DNA of 64,000 nt. Source: Roseiarcus sp963833955. GTDB taxonomy: Bacteria; Pseudomonadota; Alphaproteobacteria; Rhizobiales; Beijerinckiaceae. Below are positions 1 through 9,018 of this stretch, piece by piece. The stretch lies in NCBI GenBank assembly GCA_963833955.1, contig CAWHZY010000008.1, positions 248,001 to 312,000 on the forward strand, read 5' to 3'. The notes beneath the pieces are model-generated. The model had not been told where the DNA came from and made no database searches. It saw only the letters and a program-made list of their open reading frames with translations. How positions within the stretch are numbered: position 1 is the first letter of the stretch; every line of letters begins with the position of its first letter. Made by a program: the position numbers and the translations under genes.

Positions 1-1
1 G

Positions 2-376
2 AAGTCGCCGCTGAGCCCTCGCTTTCGTGGAGAACATGCGCTGCGCCGCTATCCGAATGGCGAGGAACGATGCATAGCCTGCAAGCTGTGCGAGGCGATT
101 TGTCCGGCTCAGGCGATCACGATCGAGGCGGGACCTCGGCGCAATGACGGCACGCGCCGCACCACGCGCTACGACATCGACATGGTCAAGTGCATCTACT
201 GCGGGATGTGCCAGGAGGCCTGTCCGGTCGACGCGATCGTCGAAGGTCCGAACTTCGAATTCTCGACCGAGACGCGCGAAGAGCTTTATTACGATAAGCA
301 ACGACTGCTGGCGAATGGCGATCGCTGGGAGAGGGAGTTGGCGCGCAACATCGCGCTCGACGCCCCGTATCGATAA
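2..376 (+). CDS. nuoI: NADH-quinone oxidoreductase subunit I (3' part, cut by window edge)
   Basis: C-terminal three quarters of the complex I iron-sulfur subunit; the frame is open from the window's left edge, so the start lies outside. Two ferredoxin-type 4Fe-4S motifs are visible, CIACKLCEAICP and CIYCGMCQEACP, which bind clusters N6a and N6b and relay electrons from the peripheral arm towards the quinone site. The tail ending in ALDAPYR is typical of alphaproteobacterial NuoI. It is followed by nuoJKLMN on the same strand, but unlike the rest of the operon it is separated from nuoJ by about 200 bases holding hairpins. Confidence 0.96.
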   Translation, partial: KSPLSPRFRGEHALRRYPNGEERCIACKLCEAICPAQAITIEAGPRRNDGTRRTTRYDIDMVKCIYCGMCQEACPVDAIVEGPNFEFSTETREELYYDKQRLLANGDRWERELARNIALDAPYR

Positions 377-382
377 CGCCCT

Positions 383-437
383 CTCTCTTCTGAGGAGAAG
401 GGAGTTGAACATGGCCCGTCGAATGACGGGCTTTGTT
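383..437 (+). terminator. Tandem hairpins, terminator-like, between nuoI and nuoJ
   Basis: Two stem-loops lie in the nuoI-nuoJ gap. The first (about 383-404) pairs a CTCTCTTCT arm with AGAAGGGAG. The second is perfect: GCCCGTC (414-420), loop GAAT, GACGGGC (425-431), followed by TTTGTT, which resembles a short intrinsic terminator. A third, weaker stem surrounds TTCCC-GAAAA-GGGAA near 530-540. Because complex I genes must be co-expressed, partial attenuation or an RNA-processing site is likelier than full termination. I see no convincing gene in 377-574; the ATG at 411 opens a 65-codon Arg-rich frame without recognisable features. Confidence 0.5.
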
Positions 438-574
438 CACGGGCGTGTTTGGAGGCCCGACCAGGCCGCGCCGCGATGGCGCCAACGAATGCGGCGCTCG
501 CGCTGGCTGCGCTCTGCCTGTTTCCCGAAAAGGGAAGGGCAGTCGGGCAGGGGGACTATGACAAGAGGCGGACG

Positions 575-1177
575 ATGCAGGCCGATGTTTTCTTCTTTTG
601 GATTCTAGCCCCGCTTTTGGTTGTGTCGGCTTTCGCCGTCATCGTGGCCAAAAATCCGGTGCATTCGGTCCTCTTTCTCATTCTTTCCTTCGTCTGTGCG
701 GCCGGGCTGTTCCTTCTCATGGGCGCGGAGTTTCTGGCGATGATCCTGGTCGTCGTCTATGTCGGCGCGGTCGCGGTGCTGTTCCTGTTCGTTGTCATGC
801 TGCTTGACGTGGATTTCGCCCGGCTAAGGCAGGGCTTCGTCGAATACCTGCCGCAGGGGTTGCTGATCGCGCTGCTGTTTTTCTTCGAGCTCTGGTATGT
901 CATCTCCGGCCTCGGGCCGTCCTCTCGCGCCGCCTCCCCGGCCACGCCTTCGGGTATGCTGAGCAACACGGCCGCGCTCGGCGAGGTGCTCTACACCCGC
1001 TATATCTACTTCTTTCAGGCGGCGGGGATGATTCTGCTCACCGCGATGATCGGAGCGATCGTTCTCACCCTTCACCACAAGCCGGGCGTCAAGCGCCAGG
1101 ACGTCGGCGCGCAGGTGGCTCGCAACCCCGAAACCGCGGTCGAGGTGCGCAAAGTCCACTCGCGCGCCGGCATCTGA
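575..1177 (+). CDS. nuoJ: NADH-quinone oxidoreductase subunit J
   Basis: Membrane subunit of complex I (ND6 homologue), 200 residues with about five hydrophobic helices; helix 3 carries the conserved pattern FLAMILVVVYVGAVAVLFLF. It takes part in coupling quinone reduction to proton movement in the membrane arm. The open frame extends upstream to 449, but ATG 575 gives the family's usual N-terminus (MQADVFFFW) and is preceded by a purine-rich AAGAGGCGG ribosome site. nuoK follows after 12 bases. Confidence 0.95.
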   Translation: MQADVFFFWILAPLLVVSAFAVIVAKNPVHSVLFLILSFVCAAGLFLLMGAEFLAMILVVVYVGAVAVLFLFVVMLLDVDFARLRQGFVEYLPQGLLIALLFFFELWYVISGLGPSSRAASPATPSGMLSNTAALGEVLYTRYIYFFQAAGMILLTAMIGAIVLTLHHKPGVKRQDVGAQVARNPETAVEVRKVHSRAGI

Positions 1178-1189
1178 AGGATCACGCGG

Positions 1190-1498
1190 ATGGGAATCGG
1201 GCTTGCCAACTACCTCACCCTCGCCGCGATCGTGTTCACGATCGGCATCGCCGGCATCATCCTGAACCACAAGAACATCATTATCATTTTGATGTCGGTC
1301 GAGCTCATCCTGCTCGCCGTCAATATCAACCTCATCGCCTTCTCGACCTATTCAGGCGATCTGACCGGGCAGGCCTTCGCGCTCTTCATCCTGACTGTGG
1401 CTGCGGCGGAGGCGGCGATCGGCCTTGCGATCCTGGTGGCCTATTACCGCAATCGCGGCTCGATCGCGGTTGAGGACATCAATTCGTTGAAGGGCTGA
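1190..1498 (+). CDS. nuoK: NADH-quinone oxidoreductase subunit K
   Basis: 102 residues, the standard length of NuoK (ND4L), with three transmembrane helices. Conserved acidic residues are visible in helix 2 (MSVELILLAVNIN) and helix 3 (AAAEAAIGLAILVAYYRNRG), the glutamates that form part of the proton pathway. It starts at an ATG behind a GAAGGA ribosome site and ends four bases before the GTG start of nuoL, consistent with translational coupling within the nuo operon. Confidence 0.97.
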   Translation: MGIGLANYLTLAAIVFTIGIAGIILNHKNIIIILMSVELILLAVNINLIAFSTYSGDLTGQAFALFILTVAAAEAAIGLAILVAYYRNRGSIAVEDINSLKG

Positions 1499-1502
1499 GA
1501 CG

Positions 1503-3500
1503 GTGTACCAGCTAATCGTTTTCCTGCCGCTTCTCGGTTTTCTGATCGCCGGCATTTTCGGGCCCTGGATCGGCGCGCGCGGCGCCGAATATGTTACCTG
1601 CGGCCTGCTCGGGATTTGCTGTGTTCTTTCCTGGATCGCTTTCGTCATGGTCGCGGGAGGATCGGACGCGCACGTTGCGATCGGCAATTGGTTCACCTCT
1701 GGCAAGCTCGCGGTCGCTTGGAGTCTCCGCATCGACACCCTGACCGCCGTGATGTTGGTGGTGGTGACGACGGTGTCGTTTGTCGTCCATGTTTATTCCA
1801 TCGGTTACATGTCGGACGATCCGTCCCGGCCTCGCTTCTTCGCATACCTCTCGTTGTTCACATTCGCGATGCTGATGCTGGTGACAGCGGACAATCTGGT
1901 GCAAATGTTCTTCGGCTGGGAGGGCGTCGGTTTGATGTCCTACCTGTTGATCGGCTTCTGGTACGATCGGCCCACCGCCAACGCAGCGGCCATTAAAGCC
2001 TTCGTCGTCAACCGGGTCGGGGACTTCGGCTTCTCGCTCGGCATCTTCCTCACCTACTATCTGACCGGTTCGGTCAGCTTCGATCAGGTATTTGCCGCCG
2101 CTCCCGGTCTTGCCGGCAAGACGGTGCATTTTATCGGCTTCAATTGGGACGCGGTCACGCTTGCCTGTCTGCTGCTCTTCATGGGGGCGATGGGTAAGTC
2201 GGCACAGTTCCTGCTGCACACCTGGCTGCCCGACGCGATGGAAGGCCCGACCCCGGTTTCGGCCCTCATTCACGCCGCGACGATGGTGACGGCAGGCGTG
2301 TTCATGGTGGCGAGACTTTCGCCGCTATTCGAAATGTCGCCCACTGCGCTCAGTGTCGTCACGATTGTCGGCGGGACGACCGCCTTCTTCGCCGCGACAA
2401 TTGGCCTGGTGCAGAACGACATCAAGAAAGTGATAGCCTACTCGACGTGTTCACAGCTCGGCTACATGTTCGTGGCTCTTGGGGTCGGCGGCTACAGCCT
2501 CGGCATTTTCCACCTTTTCACCCACGCCTTCTTCAAGGCTCTGTTGTTTCTCGGCGCCGGCTCGGTCATCACCGCGATGCATCACGAACAGGACATGCGC
2601 GTGATGGGCGGATTGCGTAAGGAGATTCCGTTCACCTTTTGGATGATGATGATCGGAACGCTTTCGTTGACTGGAGTTGGCATCCCGCTGACGTCGCTTG
2701 GCTTTGCCGGTTTCGTCTCTAAAGATGCGATCATCGAGGCCGCGTTCGCGTCGCACCGCTACGGCGCGCTCTATGGATTCCTTTGCACCGACATCGCCGC
2801 CGCGCTGACCGCGTTCTATTCGTGGCGCCTGATGTTCATGACTTTCTTCGGGCAGCGTGGCGACTGGGCGACGAGCCTACCCAGCGCGCATGATGCTCAT
2901 GGGCATGGAGATCATGGCCACGGTGATCATCCCGCGCATGAATCGCCGCTCGTTATGCTGGTCCCGCTCGCCGTGTTGGCGGCGGGGGCGACGTTCGCCG
3001 GAATGGCTTTCCGCTATCTCTTCATTGGTGGAGGCTTCGAGTCTTTCTGGCGCCAATCGTTGTTCCTCGGACCCGAGAACCATATTCTCGAGGACATGGA
3101 GCACGTGTCGGCGCTGGTCTCGTTATCGCCGAGCCTGTTCATGCTCGGCGGGTTCCTGGTCGCCTATTACATGTACGTTGTCGACCGAACCGCGCCGCAG
3201 CGGCTCGCCTCCGATTTTCCAGCGCTCTATCGCTTCCTACTCAACAAGTGGTACTTCGACGAACTCTACGACTTCCTCTTCGTTCGTCCGGCCTTCGCCA
3301 TCGGTCGCTTGTTCTGGAAGGGCGGAGACGGCGCGATCATCGACGGACTCGGCCCCGACGGCGTATCGGCTCGCGTTCTTGATGTCGCCCGGAACTCGGT
3401 GCGCTTGCAAACCGGCTACGTCTACCATTACGCCTTCGCGATGCTGCTTGGCGCCGCCGCGCTGACGACCTGGTATCTGTTCGGGGGGGTCACGCGATGA
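1503..3500 (+). CDS. nuoL: NADH-quinone oxidoreductase subunit L
   Basis: Antiporter-like proton-pumping subunit at the distal end of the complex I membrane arm, 665 residues. Key family segments are present: FFGWEGVGLMSYLLIGFW with the helix-5 glutamate, HTWLPDAMEGPTPVSALIHA, and the lysine-bearing IKKVIAYSTCSQLGYM. The start is GTG 1503, four bases after the nuoK stop. A histidine-rich, acidic stretch (HDAHGHGDHGHGDHPAHE, residues about 462-479) lies in a loop before the last helices; similar loops occur in other alphaproteobacterial NuoL and could bind metal. The stop overlaps the nuoM start (ATGA). Confidence 0.98.
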   Translation: MYQLIVFLPLLGFLIAGIFGPWIGARGAEYVTCGLLGICCVLSWIAFVMVAGGSDAHVAIGNWFTSGKLAVAWSLRIDTLTAVMLVVVTTVSFVVHVYSIGYMSDDPSRPRFFAYLSLFTFAMLMLVTADNLVQMFFGWEGVGLMSYLLIGFWYDRPTANAAAIKAFVVNRVGDFGFSLGIFLTYYLTGSVSFDQVFAAAPGLAGKTVHFIGFNWDAVTLACLLLFMGAMGKSAQFLLHTWLPDAMEGPTPVSALIHAATMVTAGVFMVARLSPLFEMSPTALSVVTIVGGTTAFFAATIGLVQNDIKKVIAYSTCSQLGYMFVALGVGGYSLGIFHLFTHAFFKALLFLGAGSVITAMHHEQDMRVMGGLRKEIPFTFWMMMIGTLSLTGVGIPLTSLGFAGFVSKDAIIEAAFASHRYGALYGFLCTDIAAALTAFYSWRLMFMTFFGQRGDWATSLPSAHDAHGHGDHGHGDHPAHESPLVMLVPLAVLAAGATFAGMAFRYLFIGGGFESFWRQSLFLGPENHILEDMEHVSALVSLSPSLFMLGGFLVAYYMYVVDRTAPQRLASDFPALYRFLLNKWYFDELYDFLFVRPAFAIGRLFWKGGDGAIIDGLGPDGVSARVLDVARNSVRLQTGYVYHYAFAMLLGAAALTTWYLFGGVTR

Positions 3501-4999
3501 ACGGCTCTTGGATCCTCTCCGGCATTCTAGCGTTGCCGCTGATCGGTGCGCTGTTCATTCTATTGCTTCCGGGGGATAGCGAGGCGACGAAGCGAAACGC
3601 GCGCTGGATCGCGCTGTTCGCGACCTTGATCACCTTCGTGCTGAGCCTCGTCGCCTGGGGCCGCTTCGACTCAGCGCAGCCCGGCTTCCAGCTTGTCGAG
3701 GAACGCGACTGGTTCTCGCACGCGATCCTGTACAAGCTCGGCGTCGATGGTGTTTCGATGCCGTTCGTGTTGCTCACCGCGTTCCTCATGCCGATCTGCA
3801 TTGTCGCGTCGTGGGCTCCGATTCAGACTCGCGTGAAGGAGTACATGATCACCTTCCTGGTGATGGAGACGCTGATGATCGGCGTCTTCGTCGCGCTCGA
3901 CCTGGTGCTCTTCTATCTGTTCTTTGAGGGCGGCCTCATTCCGATGTTCATCATCATCGGCGTCTGGGGTCATGGGAACCGGGTGTACGCGGCCTTCAAG
4001 TTCTTTCTCTATACTTTCACCGGCTCGGTGCTGATGCTGCTCGCGATCATGGCGATGTACTGGACCGCCGGCACGACCGACATCACCGTATTGCTCAAGA
4101 CCCCCTTTCCCGCCCATATGCAGACTTGGCTGTGGCTCGGCTTCTTCGCCTCGTTCGCGGTCAAGATGCCGATGTGGCCGGTCCACACCTGGCTACCTGA
4201 CGCGCATGTCGAAGCGCCGACTGCGGGATCGGTGATGCTGGCCGCCATTCTGCTCAAAATGGGCGGCTACGGCTTCATCCGGTTTTCGCTGCCGATGTTC
4301 CCGGACGCCTCGGTCTATTTCACCCCGCTCGTGTTCGCGCTTTCGGTAATCGCGATCATCTACACCTCCCTGGTCGCGCTGGCGCAGGAGAGCATGAAGA
4401 AGCTGATCGCCTATTCGTCGGTGGCCCACATGGGCTTCGTGACGATGGGAATCTTCGCCGGGAACACCCAGGGGGTTCAAGGGGCGGTTTACCAGATGGT
4501 GAGCCACGGACTCATCTCCGGCGCTCTCTTCCTTTGCGTCGGCGTCCTCTATGACCGCATGCACACTTACGACATCGCCGCCTACGGCGGCCTCGTGCAG
4601 CGCATGCCGCTCTATGCCGTCGCCTTCATGACGTTCACATTCGCCAATATCGGGTTGCCGGGCACCACGGGCTTCATCGGCGAATTCTTGACCCTGTTAG
4701 GCACGTTCCAGATCAACAACTGGGTCGCGTTCCTCGCCACCACCGGCACAATCCTGTCGGCATGCTACGCGCTCTACCTTTACCGCCGCATCATCTTTGG
4801 CGTTATCGAGAAGCCAAACCTGATGGGCATCGCCGATCTCACGAACCGCGAGGTCGTGACGTTGGTGCCGCTTGGCCTGCTCACGATCTTTTACGGCGTG
4901 CACCCACAGCCGATCATCGACGCTAGCGCAGCTTCAATCGAACAGATCATCAGCGGCTTCCAGCACGCTATGGCGGCGACGAAGTCGGCGGGGCTGTGA
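3497..4999 (+). CDS. nuoM: NADH-quinone oxidoreductase subunit M
   Basis: Second antiporter-like proton channel of complex I, 500 residues, about 14 helices. Conserved segments FFEGGLIPMFIIIGVWG (key glutamate), HTWLPDAHVEAPTAGSV and MKKLIAYSSVAHMGF are intact. Its ATG overlaps the nuoL stop in an ATGA junction, so it is translationally coupled to nuoL. nuoN follows after about 50 bases. Confidence 0.98.
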   Translation: MNGSWILSGILALPLIGALFILLLPGDSEATKRNARWIALFATLITFVLSLVAWGRFDSAQPGFQLVEERDWFSHAILYKLGVDGVSMPFVLLTAFLMPICIVASWAPIQTRVKEYMITFLVMETLMIGVFVALDLVLFYLFFEGGLIPMFIIIGVWGHGNRVYAAFKFFLYTFTGSVLMLLAIMAMYWTAGTTDITVLLKTPFPAHMQTWLWLGFFASFAVKMPMWPVHTWLPDAHVEAPTAGSVMLAAILLKMGGYGFIRFSLPMFPDASVYFTPLVFALSVIAIIYTSLVALAQESMKKLIAYSSVAHMGFVTMGIFAGNTQGVQGAVYQMVSHGLISGALFLCVGVLYDRMHTYDIAAYGGLVQRMPLYAVAFMTFTFANIGLPGTTGFIGEFLTLLGTFQINNWVAFLATTGTILSACYALYLYRRIIFGVIEKPNLMGIADLTNREVVTLVPLGLLTIFYGVHPQPIIDASAASIEQIISGFQHAMAATKSAGL

Positions 5000-5052
5000 C
5001 GACTTAGCGGCTCTGCGCCGCGCGCCGATTGTTTTTGGAACGAGCGACACTG

Positions 5053-6486
5053 ATGCATGAGACGGCCATTTCTCTTCCTGTGATCCTGCCGGAAGTGGTG
5101 CTGGCGGCGGGGACCTTGGCTCTCGTGCTTTACGGCGCCCTGCGTGGCGAGCGAGGGTCGGCCCTGGTCAACGAGTTCGCCGTCGGCCTGCTCGGCCTTG
5201 TCCTGATTCTGATGCTGGCCAGGAATCGCCCGATGGGCGTCACCTTCTACGGCTCCTTCGCAGACGACGCATTCACCCGCTTCATGAGCGCGCTTGCGCT
5301 TGTCGGCTCGCTGGTGACGCTTCTCCTGTCGGTCGAGTTCATGCGTCAGGAGCGGATCGGCGGGTTCGAATTCCCGGTCCTCATCCTCATTTCCACCCTC
5401 GGCATACTGATGCTGATCTCGGCCAATGACTTCATCGCGCTCTACCTCGGTTTCGAGCTGATGAGCTTGGCGCTCTACGTGATCGCGGCCTATCGGCGCC
5501 ACGATCTCCGCGCCACCGAAGCTGGCCTCAAGTATTTCGTCCTCGGCGCCTTGTCGTCGGGCATGATGCTCTACGGCATGTCGCTCATCTACGGGTATTC
5601 CGGCTCGGTCGCGTTCAGCGCGGTCGCGAACGCCGTGCATGATCATGCCAACATCGGCGTGCTGTTCGGGCTGGTGTTCCTTTTGGTCGGGCTGGCGTTC
5701 AAGATCTCTGTCGTGCCGTTTCACATGTGGACGCCCGACGTCTACGAAGGCGTGCCAACTCCGGTGACGACGTTCTTCGCCACCGCGCCCAAGATCGCCG
5801 CGATGGCGGTCCTGGTTCGGGTCGTGATCACCGCCTTTCCCGGCATCGCCAACGACTGGCGCCAGATCCTCACCTTCGTCTCGATCGCCTCGATGGTGCT
5901 TGGCGCCTTCGCCGCCATCGGACAGCGCAACTTTAAACGGCTGATGGCCTATTCCGCGATCGGCCATATGGGATACGCCCTGGTCGGGCTCGCTGCGGGC
6001 ACGGTCGAGGGCGCGCAGAGCGTCGTCATCTATATGGCGATCTACGTGGTGATGACGCTGGGGACCTTCGCCGCTATTCTGTCCATGCGCCGCGCAGGGC
6101 GCGCGGTCGAGACGATGGCCGATCTCGCGGGCCTGGCGCGGACGGATCCGACCATGGCCTTCTTCCTGGCGACGATGATGTTCTCGCTTGCTGGCGTTCC
6201 GCCGCTGGCCGGCTTCTTCGCCAAGTTCTATGTCTTTGCCGCCGCCATGAAGGCAGGTCTCTATGGCCTTTCGGTCATCGGTGTTTTGGCGAGCTGCGTG
6301 GCCGCCTATTATTATCTGAGGATCGTCAAGCTGATGTATTTCGACGAGCCGGCTCCAGCGTTTGATCGTCCAAGCCCCGTCGCGCGCATCGTGCTCGCGG
6401 TTTCGGCGCTCGCGATCATCCTGTTCGTGTTTGCGCCCTCGCCGATCACCAACGCCGCGATGGCGGCCGCGCAGTCGCTCTTTTGA
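5053..6486 (+). CDS. nuoN: NADH-quinone oxidoreductase subunit N
   Basis: Third antiporter-like complex I subunit, 477 residues from ATG 5053. Conserved features are YLGFELMSLALYVIAAYRR, HMWTPDVYEGVPTPVT and FKRLMAYSAIGHMGYALVG. An in-frame TTG at 5029 would add eight residues (MFLERATL), but the family N-terminus normally begins just before the ISLPVILPEVVLAAG helix, so the ATG was chosen. The stop overlaps the likely TTG start of birA (TTGA). That coupling of nuoN to birA is common in this bacterial group. Confidence 0.97.
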   Translation: MHETAISLPVILPEVVLAAGTLALVLYGALRGERGSALVNEFAVGLLGLVLILMLARNRPMGVTFYGSFADDAFTRFMSALALVGSLVTLLLSVEFMRQERIGGFEFPVLILISTLGILMLISANDFIALYLGFELMSLALYVIAAYRRHDLRATEAGLKYFVLGALSSGMMLYGMSLIYGYSGSVAFSAVANAVHDHANIGVLFGLVFLLVGLAFKISVVPFHMWTPDVYEGVPTPVTTFFATAPKIAAMAVLVRVVITAFPGIANDWRQILTFVSIASMVLGAFAAIGQRNFKRLMAYSAIGHMGYALVGLAAGTVEGAQSVVIYMAIYVVMTLGTFAAILSMRRAGRAVETMADLAGLARTDPTMAFFLATMMFSLAGVPPLAGFFAKFYVFAAAMKAGLYGLSVIGVLASCVAAYYYLRIVKLMYFDEPAPAFDRPSPVARIVLAVSALAIILFVFAPSPITNAAMAAAQSLF

Positions 6487-7302
6487 CCACCGCCTCCAAG
6501 CTGGACAGCACGCATCGGCGCTGGCGGATCGTTGGTTTCGACGCCGTCGAATTCGACCAACGAGGAGGCGCGCCGCCGCGCGTTGGCCGGCGACTCGGAT
6601 TGCCTGTGGATCGTAGCCGACGAGCAGACGGCGGGGAGAGGCCGTCGGGGCCGCGCCTGGATCTCGCCGAAGGGAAACCTCCACGCCAGCGCCCTGATGA
6701 TCGATCCCTGCCCGCGTGCGGTTGCGGCGCAACTCAGCTTCGTCGCCGGAGTGGCGTTGGCGCGCGCGGTCACAGATCTCGGCGTGACCGATGTCGGCCT
6801 CAAATGGCCAAACGATTTGATGTCTCGTGGAGCGAAATGCGCCGGGATTCTCATTGAAGGCTTTAGTCTTGGAAGCGGGCGGACGGCATGTGTCGTAGGG
6901 ATCGGCGTCAATTGCGCGCATGCGCCGGAGGCCGTCGGCTACGCGACCTCACGCCTGATGCGGGCAGGCGGACAAGCGGTGGCTCCTCGAGAACTGTTCG
7001 CGCGTCTCACCGAACGCTTCGATGAGGCGCTTAACGAGTGGCGCGCTGGACGGGCGTTCGACCGCATTCGCGCCGCTTGGCTCGATTACGCTGTCGGCTT
7101 GGGGCAACGGGTCGCGATCCAAAACGGAGCCGGCCAACGGGAGGGCGTCTTCGAGGGGATCGACGCGACCGGCCGTCTGCTCATGCGCTCCGAGCACGGG
7201 CTAGACGCCATCGAGGCGGGCGACGTGTGGCTCCTGCCTCGCTCGCGCATCCTGCCGCGAGTGATTCTGTCCGCCTCCCACCCGCCGGAAAGGCGCGCCT
7301 AG
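6483..7302 (+). CDS. birA: Biotin--[acetyl-CoA-carboxylase] ligase (frame broken by one extra base)
   Basis: Class I biotin protein ligase without the N-terminal helix-turn-helix domain. It makes biotinyl-5'-AMP and attaches biotin to carboxylase carrier domains. The adenylate-binding loop GRGRRGRAW and the KWPNDL motif are intact. The family N-terminus (HRRWRIVGFDAV) is readable from TTG 6483, overlapping the nuoN stop, but STNEEARRRA lies in the next frame; removing one T near 6552 restores VESTNEEA. As read, translation could start only at TTG 6532, losing the first beta strand. Because the enzyme is normally essential, a sequence error is the simplest explanation. rnj starts directly after the stop. 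Confidence 0.85.
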
Positions 7303-8970
7303 ATGGCGGACGACAACGAGTTCGTGTTCGTCCCGCTTGGCGGCTTGGGCGAGATCGGGATGAATTGCGCCCTTTACGGATATGGGCCGGCGAGCGCACG
7401 CCAATGGCTCATGGTCGACCTTGGCATTGGCTTCGCCGATGAGGACTTGCCGGGCGTTGATCTCATCATGCCGGATCTCAGCTTCATCGAGAAGGCGAAG
7501 AAGAATCTGGTCGGGGTGGTCATCACTCATGCACACGAGGACCATATGGGCGCCCTCGTCGAGCTTTGGCCGGACCTTCGCGCGCCCGTCTATATGACGC
7601 GCTTCGCGGCCGGACTTGTCGAGGCGCGCCGATTGAGCGATCCGGGCGCGCCCGAGATCCCTTTGAAGGTTGTTCAGCTTGGCGAGAAGGTGGTGATCGG
7701 CCCGTTCGTTGTCGAATTTATCCCCGTCGCTCATTCCATCCCCGAAAGCTCGGCCCTGGCGATTCGCACGCCGGCCGGGCTTATCGTCCACACCGCCGAC
7801 TGGAAGATTGATCCGTCGCCGATCATTGGTCTCCCCACCGACGAGGCGCGCTTCAAAGCGCTCGGCGACGAGGGCGTGCTGGCGCTTGTGGGCGATTCGA
7901 CCAACATTCTGCGCGAAGGGGAAAGTCCCTCCGAGCGCGACGTCGCGAAGACGCTGACCGGGCTCATTGCCAACGCGAAAGGCAGGGTAGTCGTGACCAC
8001 CTTCGCCTCCAACGTCGGCCGGCTGCGTTCCGCGGCTGAGGCTGGTTTCGCCGCCGGGCGACAGGTCTGCATTCTCGGCCGGGCGATCGAGCGCGTGGTC
8101 GGCGTCGCGCGCGACTGCGGGATGCTGGAAGGCCTGCCGCCGTTCTTGGGCATGGATGCGTTCGAGCGGTTGCCGCGCGACCGGATACTGGCGCTCGCTA
8201 CCGGCAGTCAGGGTGAGCCCCGCGCAGCGCTTGCACGCATGGCGGGGGACGAGCATCCGACGGCGGAACTGAGCGCCGGCGACACCGTGATCTTTTCGTC
8301 GCGCACCATTCCCGGCAACGAGAAGGCGGTCGGGAAAATCGTTAACGCGTTCGCTCGGGCTGGCGTCGAGGTGGTCACGGACCGCACCGCGCTGGTGCAT
8401 GTCTCCGGCCATCCACGGCGGGCGGAGGTGGCGAAAATGTACGCCTGGGTGCGTCCGAGAATCGCCCTGCCCGCGCATGGGGAGCCAGTGCACTTGACCG
8501 AACATGCGGACTTCGCACGGGCGCAAGGGGTGTCGCAGGTCTTGCGCGCCTTCAACGGCGATATGATCCGGCTTGCCCCCGGCGAGGTCAGCGTATCAGG
8601 CAAGGTGACGAGTGGGCGGCGGGCGAAGGACGGCGCGATTCTATTGCCGCCGGGTCAGGAATCGATCCGCCAGCGCCGCAGGCTTAGTTTCGCCGGCGTT
8701 GTCTCGATTGCGATCGCGCTGACCGCAAGGGGCGAAATGGCGGGCGACCCGGATGTGATGATCGCGGGCCTGCCGGAGCGTACGCGCGAAGGCGCGGCGA
8801 TCGACGCTCTGATCGACGACGCGATCTTCGAGGCCTTCGAGAGCTTACCGCCCGGCAAGCGGCGCGACGCCGAGGTCGTCTCCACCGCGATCGAGCGCGC
8901 GGTGCGCGGTTCGGTCAACGCCGTCTGGGGCAAGAAGCCGCAAGTGCACGTGCTGGTGGTTGAGGTTTAA
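7303..8970 (+). CDS. rnj: Ribonuclease J
   Basis: Metallo-beta-lactamase/beta-CASP ribonuclease of 555 residues with 5'-exo and endonuclease activity in mRNA decay and rRNA maturation, found in alphaproteobacteria. The N-terminal region has PLGGLGEIGMN; the zinc site THAHEDHMGAL lies near residues 73-83; further motifs are HSIPES, HTADWKID, GDSTN and the beta-CASP HVSGHPRR. The C-terminal domain is present, so length is normal. ATG 7303 follows the birA stop with no gap, so the two are probably co-transcribed. Confidence 0.97.
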   Translation: MADDNEFVFVPLGGLGEIGMNCALYGYGPASARQWLMVDLGIGFADEDLPGVDLIMPDLSFIEKAKKNLVGVVITHAHEDHMGALVELWPDLRAPVYMTRFAAGLVEARRLSDPGAPEIPLKVVQLGEKVVIGPFVVEFIPVAHSIPESSALAIRTPAGLIVHTADWKIDPSPIIGLPTDEARFKALGDEGVLALVGDSTNILREGESPSERDVAKTLTGLIANAKGRVVVTTFASNVGRLRSAAEAGFAAGRQVCILGRAIERVVGVARDCGMLEGLPPFLGMDAFERLPRDRILALATGSQGEPRAALARMAGDEHPTAELSAGDTVIFSSRTIPGNEKAVGKIVNAFARAGVEVVTDRTALVHVSGHPRRAEVAKMYAWVRPRIALPAHGEPVHLTEHADFARAQGVSQVLRAFNGDMIRLAPGEVSVSGKVTSGRRAKDGAILLPPGQESIRQRRRLSFAGVVSIAIALTARGEMAGDPDVMIAGLPERTREGAAIDALIDDAIFEAFESLPPGKRRDAEVVSTAIERAVRGSVNAVWGKKPQVHVLVVEV

Positions 8971-9018
8971 AAGGCGGACTGGCTTCGGTTGGCCTCCATC
9001 TTTCGGGGAAACGCATCC

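Noticed and set aside
411..608. Possible small gene in the nuoI-nuoJ gap
   Set aside because: Arg-rich 65-codon frame with no family resemblance, overlapping hairpins and the nuoJ start.
4891..6921. 676-codon minus-strand frame opposite nuoN and birA
   Set aside because: Arg/His/Asp-rich composition without domains, and fully antisense to nuoN; a GC-bias shadow.
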